Shown here: positions 1-5,154 of the stretch, piece after piece
Layout: every line of letters begins with the position of its first letter
How positions within the stretch are numbered: the first letter of the stretch is position 1
Assembly: GCA_046719185.1 (NCBI GenBank)
Contig: JBDNDK010000065.1
Span: forward strand, 1-11,638
Direction: 5' to 3'
DNA length: 11,638 nt
From: JBDNDK01 sp046719185
GTDB lineage: Bacteria > Armatimonadota > UBA5829
The notes under the pieces: model-generated
Seen by the model: the letters and a program-made list of their open reading frames with translations, nothing else
What the model was told of the DNA's origin: nothing
Database searches by the model: none
Translations under genes and position numbers: made by a program

Positions 1-791
1 GCACCTACTCTATCACCAAATGCCCTTTGAGCTGCAATTTGTAGGTCCCTATCAATATGCAGTTTTAGAGTTTTGCCTCTTTCATAAGGTTTATCACCTA
101 ATATCTTAACAACTCTACCAAAGGCATTGACCTCAATCTTCTTTCCCCCATCTATACCTCTTAGATATTGTTCATATTGTTTTTCAAGACCAAACTTCCC
201 TATATAATCACCTAAGTTATAATCAATTCCTTTTTCTTTTGCCGCTTCCATTTCGTCTTTATTTATTTCACCCAAATAACCAATCACATGAGCTACAGAT
301 GTGCCATAAGGATAGTCTCTTATATGATCAAGATCAACACTAACACCAGGCATCTTCATCCTCAACTCACCAATTCTAGCAACAATCTCTAATGGAACAT
401 CAACAGCAATCCTAGTGGGTGAACATGGTCTTTCCTTGCCTTTTTCCATAATATCAATAAGGTCTTGTGGAGATATTTGCAATATTGCACTTAAAGTATG
501 CAAAGCTTCTTTGTTTTCTTGAACAATTTCAGGAACTGCCATCACTACAAATTGAGGCCTACTAGTTGCCAAAATTTTATTTGCTCTATCTAATACAGTA
601 CCTCTTGGAGCTCTTGACCTTAGTAGTTTTATCCTGTTAGCTTCAGATTGTTTCTGTAGCATATCTCCCTGTGCTAACTGGAGAAACCACAGCCTTGAAA
701 TAAGTATTAAGAAAAATAATGTCATCACAGCAGCTAGAATATTTATTCTTAGCTTTTGTATTCTTCTTAAATCTTTTTCACTTAGTCTCAT
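1..791 (-). CDS. mrdA: Penicillin-binding protein 2 (MrdA-type transpeptidase), N-terminal part
   Basis: Start of a class B, monofunctional peptidoglycan transpeptidase of the elongation (Rod) machinery; the left window edge cuts it after about 263 codons. The protein begins MRLSEKDLRRIQKLR, followed by one membrane segment (about residues 16-38). Then comes the family's membrane-proximal signature: RLWFLQLAQGD, a SEANRI stretch, and RGTVLDR at 63-69. Further on are YPYGTSVAHVIGYLGEIN and an IGKFGLEKQYEQYLRG block, the usual PBP2 pedestal motifs before the transpeptidase domain. The catalytic SxxK, SxN and KTG motifs would lie outside the window. The start is 6 bases after the PBP1A stop codon, with a GGAG ribosome site at 803-806 inside the end of that gene, so the two form an operon. 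The PBP2 subfamily, rather than a division PBP3, is inferred from these N-terminal motifs; rodA could follow downstream. Confidence 0.9.
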   Translation of the reverse strand, partial: MRLSEKDLRRIQKLRINILAAVMTLFFLILISRLWFLQLAQGDMLQKQSEANRIKLLRSRAPRGTVLDRANKILATSRPQFVVMAVPEIVQENKEALHTLSAILQISPQDLIDIMEKGKERPCSPTRIAVDVPLEIVARIGELRMKMPGVSVDLDHIRDYPYGTSVAHVIGYLGEINKDEMEAAKEKGIDYNLGDYIGKFGLEKQYEQYLRGIDGGKKIEVNAFGRVVKILGDKPYERGKTLKLHIDRDLQIAAQRAFGDRVG

Positions 792-797
792 AAAAGG

Positions 798-3050
798 CTA
801 TTCTCCACTATCGGTTACTGGAGCAAGTGTCTCATTATCTGGTTTGTTTGTCCTATCAACCGGTTTTGTAGGTTTAACAACAGGTGGTTCTTCTAGCTGA
901 GGTGATAAAATATCACTATTGCCTGAATCTGAGTTAGTCTCCTGTGTAGTGGTGTGAAGATTGCATCTTACTGCAGGCTCTGTACCTCTCAGAAACTTTT
1001 CTCTATGCTTCTTTGGACATGCTTTGCTTGCAAGTAATCCTGTTTCACTGCAAACTGTTACTGTAACAACATCAGAATTCTCTTCTTGTTGAGGTTTTGG
1101 CTCCTTTCTTTTAGTCTTTGGCTTTTCTATTTGCAGATCAGGCTCATCTCTTACTACTGTTGTATTAAAAGTTTTTACTCTATGAGCTTTATCATAAATT
1201 GGAATTGCAGATTTTAAAAATTCAACCCAAATGGGAGCACATATTGTACCACCATAAGCACCCTTCATTGGCGAATAATCATCATTACCAATCCACACTA
1301 CAACTGCCAGTTTATTTGGCACATATCCACAAAACCAAGCATCTCTATTTTGAGAGGTTGTGCCGGTTTTTCCTCTAGCACCCGGAATAGAAGCTGCCCT
1401 TGTTCCTGTTCCACCAGGTTCTACAACTGCTCTCAGCATTTCATCCATACCTTTGAAAGTTCTATCTGTCATCACTTTCTTTTTTTGAGGTATAAAATCT
1501 TCAATGATTTCTTCTTTTCCTTCTATTATTCTTGTAACTTTCCTTATAGCAACTACACTGGAATATGTACCGCCATCAGCCATCACAGCATAAGCATTTG
1601 CCATCTCTAATGGCTTTACACCTTTTACACCACCAATCGCAATTGGCAAATAAGGCTCAAGCTCACTTGTGATACCCATAGCTCTTGCATATTTAATTAC
1701 TTTTTCAACACCAATTTCATCTGTCAGCTTAATTGCAGGAATATTTACTGATTGTGCCACTGCTCTCTTAAGAGTTATAGCCCCTCTAAATTTCCTATCA
1801 TAGTTCCTAGGTTTCCATTCTTTACCACCAACTCCAGGATAACTTACAGGCTCATCAATAATTATACTAGATGGTTTCTTACCAGATTCTAATGCTGCAA
1901 CATATACAAATAGCTTAAATGCACTACCGGGCTGCCTTCCATAACCTTGAGTTGCCCTATTAAACTCTGAATCTTTAGCACTTCCTACCATTGCTCTTAT
2001 AAATCCATTTCCTGCTTCCACAGCTACCAAACAGCCCTCTCCGACATTATGCTGTTTGCTTGCCTTTAAAACGCCTTCTTTAAGAGCTTTTTCCGCTTTT
2101 TCCTGCATTTCATAATTTAACGTAGTGTATACTCTCAAACCACCGCCATATACAACATCATCACCATATAACTCTCTTAGCTGACTAATAACATAATCTA
2201 CAAAATGCTGTGCCTTGAAAGTGTTTCTGCCTGTTCTTTTTGGAATAATTTTTATCTCTTCTGCCTTTGCTTCATCTCTTTGCAAATCAGATATGTATCC
2301 AAGTTCTGCCATTCTATTTAGAACAACATTTCTTCTTTGTATTGCTGATTCATAATTCTCATGGGGAGATGATGCACTAGGTTTTTTGGGAAGACCAGCA
2401 ATTAAAGCAGACTCTGATAAAGTAAGATCCTTTACACTTTTTCCAAAATATACTCTTGATGCAGCTTCAACACCAAAAGCACCACTGCCATAATAGATTT
2501 GATTCAAATAAAGCTCTAATATTCTGTCTTTATCAAAATTTCTCTCTATCAGCACGGCTAGCACAGCTTCCTGCACTTTTCTTGTTATATTTTTTTCTCT
2601 TGTGAGATATACATTTCTTGCAAGCTGCTGAGTTATTGTGCTTGCTCCTTCAGCAGACCTTTGAGCTTGTATATTTCTATATATTGCTCTTCCAATTGCT
2701 CTCATATCAACACCAGAGTGTTTGTAAAATCTGGCGTCTTCAATAGCAATGGTAGCATCCTTTAAGTATTGGGGTATGTCTTTTAATTCCACATTTGTGC
2801 GGTCTTCATTGAAAACTCTTGCAAGAGTTACACCATCAGAGGAAAAAATCACACTGCCTTCAGGAGCTTCAAAATCTGAAACACTAGGCAACATTTTAGA
2901 TAAATTGATAAATAAGCCCAGTCCAACACCTACAGATGCACCAATACCTAGCAAAATCATGACCTGAAGAGCTGTTACCACTCCTCTAATTCTGCTTTTT
3001 TTTGGTCTTCTAGTTGTCGTGCTTCTTCTATTTGTTTGTCTTTGGCTCAT
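798..3050 (-). CDS. mrcA: PBP1A-family bifunctional peptidoglycan glycosyltransferase/transpeptidase
   Basis: A 750-residue class A penicillin-binding protein that polymerises lipid II into glycan strands and cross-links them on the outer face of the cytoplasmic membrane. A basic cytoplasmic tail (1-24) precedes one membrane anchor (about 25-50). The GT51 domain follows, with the catalytic Glu104 in IEDARFYKH, the GASTITQQLARN motif at 135-146 and a second conserved Glu161. The transpeptidase domain carries SAFK (376-379, nucleophile Ser376), SVN (434-436) and KTGTT (561-565). Both activities should therefore be intact. After about residue 640 a charged, Pro/Lys-rich tail contains a small module with three Cys (VTVCSETGLLASKACP ... 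VRCN), as often seen in PBP1A proteins of Firmicutes and some diderms. It is first in an operon with PBP2. A consensus promoter lies just upstream, giving a leader of only about 15 bases and a weak ribosome site. Family assignment is secure; the mrcA/ponA naming is conventional. Confidence 0.96.
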   Translation of the reverse strand: MSQRQTNRRSTTTRRPKKSRIRGVVTALQVMILLGIGASVGVGLGLFINLSKMLPSVSDFEAPEGSVIFSSDGVTLARVFNEDRTNVELKDIPQYLKDATIAIEDARFYKHSGVDMRAIGRAIYRNIQAQRSAEGASTITQQLARNVYLTREKNITRKVQEAVLAVLIERNFDKDRILELYLNQIYYGSGAFGVEAASRVYFGKSVKDLTLSESALIAGLPKKPSASSPHENYESAIQRRNVVLNRMAELGYISDLQRDEAKAEEIKIIPKRTGRNTFKAQHFVDYVISQLRELYGDDVVYGGGLRVYTTLNYEMQEKAEKALKEGVLKASKQHNVGEGCLVAVEAGNGFIRAMVGSAKDSEFNRATQGYGRQPGSAFKLFVYVAALESGKKPSSIIIDEPVSYPGVGGKEWKPRNYDRKFRGAITLKRAVAQSVNIPAIKLTDEIGVEKVIKYARAMGITSELEPYLPIAIGGVKGVKPLEMANAYAVMADGGTYSSVVAIRKVTRIIEGKEEIIEDFIPQKKKVMTDRTFKGMDEMLRAVVEPGGTGTRAASIPGARGKTGTTSQNRDAWFCGYVPNKLAVVVWIGNDDYSPMKGAYGGTICAPIWVEFLKSAIPIYDKAHRVKTFNTTVVRDEPDLQIEKPKTKRKEPKPQQEENSDVVTVTVCSETGLLASKACPKKHREKFLRGTEPAVRCNLHTTTQETNSDSGNSDILSPQLEEPPVVKPTKPVDRTNKPDNETLAPVTDSGE

Positions 3051-3071
3051 AATATATCCAAACCTAATAGA

Positions 3072-3101
3072 ATTATAAGTTCCTTATAAAAGAAGTGTCA
3101 A
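3072..3101 (-). promoter_or_regulatory. Sigma-70-type promoter of the PBP1A-PBP2 operon
   Basis: Read on the minus strand, a perfect -35 box TTGACA (3096-3101) and a perfect -10 box TATAAT (3072-3077) are separated by 18 bases. The expected transcription start is near 3065. That leaves a leader of about 15 bases before the ATG at 3050, with only AGG (3063-3065) or GG (3058-3059) available as a Shine-Dalgarno. The boxes are seen directly; the start site and use in vivo are inferred. Confidence 0.75.
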
Positions 3102-3220
3102 ATAAATTAGTCTTTTATACTACGGAAAGTAAATCTTCAATATTATAAGACGATAAAATATAAGATTTGTGTCAGATAAAGAACATTATAGTTTGAATGT
3201 ATATTTACAACAGAAGTTAT

Positions 3221-3246
3221 AAAAAAAGCCCTCAATAATGAGAGCT
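3221..3246 (-). terminator. Intrinsic terminator after the S1/P1-like gene
   Basis: On the minus strand a 7-base-pair stem (3240-3246 with 3227-3233, one U.G pair) closes a 6-base ATTATT loop and is followed by a run of seven T (3227-3221). It lies 34 bases past the stop codon of the zinc nuclease-like gene and upstream of the PBP1A promoter, so it separates these two units. Confidence 0.8.
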
Positions 3247-3279
3247 GTAAAAATATGTAAATATAAGTATCTCATTTAT

Positions 3280-4155
3280 TTATTCATACATATCCCAAAA
3301 ATATGGAGCTGGTTTATCTCCCAAATCTGGTTTACCTGCTTCTTCCCATGCTGCAATATACACTCCGGCAAGTCTTTCACTTGCTTTTGCAAGTTGTGCT
3401 TTCATTATATCTTTTGTTTCATTCCACAGCACATTATAATATTTCCAGCCTCTTTTTTTATCTTGTTGAGTAGCAAGGTCATCTGCTGCAAATATTGCTT
3501 CATTACGCTTAAATGATTCTATACTCCAGTTAAATGCAGAATCTAGGATTTTATCAACTTTCTCTGGCTCTTTTGGCAAAATATGATGTGGTTCAATATA
3601 CATTGAAACCAATGCTTCTTCCCATCTAAAGTGTATGCCTTTTTGATCCTCTGTTGCACCATCATAATTTTTTGTATTGTGAAAGGGCACATGTACATCA
3701 CCAACAAGATGTGATATTATTCCAGACTGCACACCAACACCAACCAAGTCTTCATCTTTCATAGCCTTAACTAGTCTATTGTAATGATCTTCAATTGCCC
3801 AAGGAAGTATGCCGGCTTTCTTTAGAAGTTCTTCCCCAAATATTTCCTGTGCTGTCTTATAATCCACTTTCACTTTATCAAATGGATATTCATCAAGCAT
3901 ATCAAGGTCTATGAAATGTCTATAGCCAGTCTCTCTGTATGAAAGCCTTAAATCATCTGGCAGCATGCTGAAAGTTTTTATATAAGCTAGATTTCTATCA
4001 TAAAATTTAGCTAAATCCTCTGGCAAAAGTGAGACGGCATGTTCAGTTATTAAATAATGAGGTTTTGCTCCCCAAGAAAAACATATAGATGGAATCGATA
4101 TTAAAAACAAAGAAAATAAAATTACATTTTTTTTAATTCTAATATTCATTAACAT
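3280..4155 (-). CDS. Secreted S1/P1-type zinc nuclease / zinc phospholipase C-like enzyme
   Basis: A 291-residue exported hydrolase. The first 27 residues form a signal peptide ending SICFS, so cleavage would expose Trp28 as the mature N-terminus, which is the first zinc ligand in this superfamily. The other expected ligands can be followed in order: His33, Asp67 in LPDDLR, His80 in YRHFIDLD, the HxxxDxxxxxH cluster His149-Asp153-His159 (SHLVGDVHVPFH), then His175 and Glu179 in HFRWEE, where Asp is more usual. This matches the tri-zinc site of S1/P1 nucleases, which cleave single-stranded DNA and RNA and 3'-nucleotides; bacterial phospholipase C shares the fold, so the substrate is uncertain. 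The ATG at 4155 is chosen because GGGGA (4164-4168) is 8 bases upstream; a second ATG two codons in is possible. It follows the PEP-CTERM gene and ends in its own terminator. Confidence 0.82.
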   Translation of the reverse strand: MLMNIRIKKNVILFSLFLISIPSICFSWGAKPHYLITEHAVSLLPEDLAKFYDRNLAYIKTFSMLPDDLRLSYRETGYRHFIDLDMLDEYPFDKVKVDYKTAQEIFGEELLKKAGILPWAIEDHYNRLVKAMKDEDLVGVGVQSGIISHLVGDVHVPFHNTKNYDGATEDQKGIHFRWEEALVSMYIEPHHILPKEPEKVDKILDSAFNWSIESFKRNEAIFAADDLATQQDKKRGWKYYNVLWNETKDIMKAQLAKASERLAGVYIAAWEEAGKPDLGDKPAPYFWDMYE

Positions 4156-4163
4156 TTTTTATT

Positions 4164-4168
4164 TCCCC
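4164..4168 (-). promoter_or_regulatory. Ribosome binding site of the S1/P1-like gene
   Basis: GGGGA on the minus strand, 8 bases before the ATG at 4155, supports that start over the in-frame ATG at 4149. It begins directly at the end of the T-rich tract of the preceding terminator. No room exists for a separate promoter between that hairpin and this site. Confidence 0.6.
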
Positions 4169-4234
4169 AAAAAATATAAAGTCCTGTTAGGAATGCACTA
4201 CATACCTACTGAGGTATTTCAACAGGACTTTTTT
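4169..4234. terminator. Large bidirectional terminator hairpin after the PEP-CTERM gene
   Basis: An 11-base-pair perfect stem pairs 4178-4188 with 4221-4231. Its large loop holds a second perfect stem of 6 pairs (4202-4207 with 4212-4217, loop ACTG). On the minus strand it is followed by TTTATATTTTTT (4180-4169); on the plus strand by a run of T (4229-4234). It lies 33 bases past the PEP-CTERM stop and only 14 bases before the next start codon. It should end transcription of the PEP-CTERM gene, or attenuate read-through into the nuclease-like gene. Confidence 0.85.
4190..4202 (+). repeat. 13-base repeat, inverted copy of a promoter-region element
   Basis: GGAATGCACTACA here is the exact reverse complement of 5043-5055. 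The two copies flank the PEP-CTERM gene: this one is inside its terminator loop, the other inside the dyad of its putative promoter. A single 13-base match in a window of this size can occur by chance, so only the placement of both copies in intergenic hairpins is suggestive. No transposase or target duplication accompanies them. Confidence 0.5.
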
Positions 4235-4263
4235 CTAACTAATGTTTATCAAAATAATAAAAA

Positions 4264-4980
4264 TTATTTTTTTCTTCTAATTACAAAGCCAGCCATAGCA
4301 ACAAGACCACTTCCCAATGCAACTAAGGTTCCGGGCTCAGGAATTACCTCTGCTTGAACTGTTATATATGGCTTACCAGTAGACCACTCTCTTGAATTGA
4401 ATCTTCTAGCACCAATATTTGTTGTTAAATCATCGTTCCATAGCAAAAGTGTAAAATCTCCACCTGCTAAAATATCATTTGAAAGCACTGGTGCAATTAA
4501 ATTGCCTGACGTTACCCAAGTTCCTGTTGTCAAAGGTGCATATAATAAACCAAGATTTGTTCTAGTTGAAGAATTAGTATAACTACCTTCATTGTTCCAA
4601 GTTAAACTGGTTTCTGCCCATGCACTGTTAGAATTATGATACACGCCATGGTTGCCAGCTTTTTCCCAACCATATGGACTTAAACCTATTGTCTGCATTG
4701 TAAGAGTTACACTGTTTACAACCCAGTTACCAGCACCATAAAGTCCATCAAAATGGTTTTTGACTGCTAGACCTGAGAATTTTAACCATGTGTGATTTGC
4801 ATAAGTTCCACCAGTATCTTTTTGAACCCACAAGCTTGTAGCTGTTCCATAGTTAGATGATGGATTGTTTTTTGATGTGTTTGTATCTGCAATTGGATTA
4901 AATGTTTGTGTTGCAGCAAAAGCAGAAACAGAAATAGCAAGAACGGTAATTACTACAAGAAATAATTTTATTGTTTTCAT
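4264..4980 (-). CDS. PEP-CTERM surface protein with a DNRLRE-type domain
   Basis: A 238-residue exported protein. A signal peptide (1-22, ending SAFA) is followed by a beta-rich domain (about 26-209). The opening FNPIADTNTSKNNPSSNYG and the WLKFSGL and TSLTWNN motifs are typical of DNRLRE/CBM96-like domains, a fold linked to surface and polysaccharide-associated proteins. The C-terminus has the full PEP-CTERM tripartite signal: IPEPG with PEP at 214-216, a hydrophobic segment (about 218-234) and the basic end RRKK. Known biology of this signal is cleavage and anchoring or export by an exosortase in diderm, exopolysaccharide-producing bacteria; no exosortase is in the window. AGGAGG at 4986-4991 lies 5 bases before the ATG and fixes the start. 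It has its own putative promoter with a dyad and its own terminator, so it may be expressed separately. The precise ligand is unknown. Confidence 0.88.
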   Translation of the reverse strand: MKTIKLFLVVITVLAISVSAFAATQTFNPIADTNTSKNNPSSNYGTATSLWVQKDTGGTYANHTWLKFSGLAVKNHFDGLYGAGNWVVNSVTLTMQTIGLSPYGWEKAGNHGVYHNSNSAWAETSLTWNNEGSYTNSSTRTNLGLLYAPLTTGTWVTSGNLIAPVLSNDILAGGDFTLLLWNDDLTTNIGARRFNSREWSTGKPYITVQAEVIPEPGTLVALGSGLVAMAGFVIRRKK

Positions 4981-5028
4981 CTTTTCCTCCTAGTTTTGTA
5001 TGGCCAGATTTCATTTTTCTTATTTTTT

Positions 5029-5058
5029 GTTATACAGGAATGTGTAGTGCATTCCCAA
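5029..5058 (-). promoter_or_regulatory. Candidate promoter with operator-like dyad, PEP-CTERM gene
   Basis: On the minus strand a -35-like TTGGGA (5053-5058) and a -10-like TATAAC (5029-5034) are 18 bases apart. The spacer is largely filled by a perfect inverted repeat GGAATG-N7-CATTCC (5037-5055), positioned as a repressor or activator site would be. The boxes are imperfect, so promoter function is inference; the dyad is directly visible. Confidence 0.4.
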
Positions 5059-5061
5059 TTA

Positions 5062-5081
5062 AAAGTAAAATATTTTACTTT
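5062..5081. repeat. Perfect 20-base AT-rich palindrome, possible weak terminator
   Basis: AAAGTAAAATATTTTACTTT is exactly self-complementary. It lies 74 bases past the stop of the nuclease-fusion gene and just upstream of the putative PEP-CTERM promoter. As RNA it could form a weak A/U hairpin ending transcription of the upstream gene; as DNA it could bind a dimeric protein. Nothing in the sequence decides between these. Confidence 0.5.
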
Positions 5082-5154
5082 GTGTATTAATTAAATCACG
5101 ACTATCTAACATTAAAGTGATAGTATTATTAAAATTATCTTAAATCTGAATATT

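Noticed and set aside
3238..3516. 92-codon plus-strand reading frame
   Set aside because: Lies antisense to the zinc nuclease-like gene; its Phe/Ile/Cys-rich composition is what antisense AT-rich coding DNA gives, and no ribosome site is seen.
4190..5055. Mobile element with 13-base inverted ends
   Set aside because: No transposase, no target-site duplication, and the bracketed gene is an ordinary PEP-CTERM protein; the repeats are better explained as regulatory or chance.
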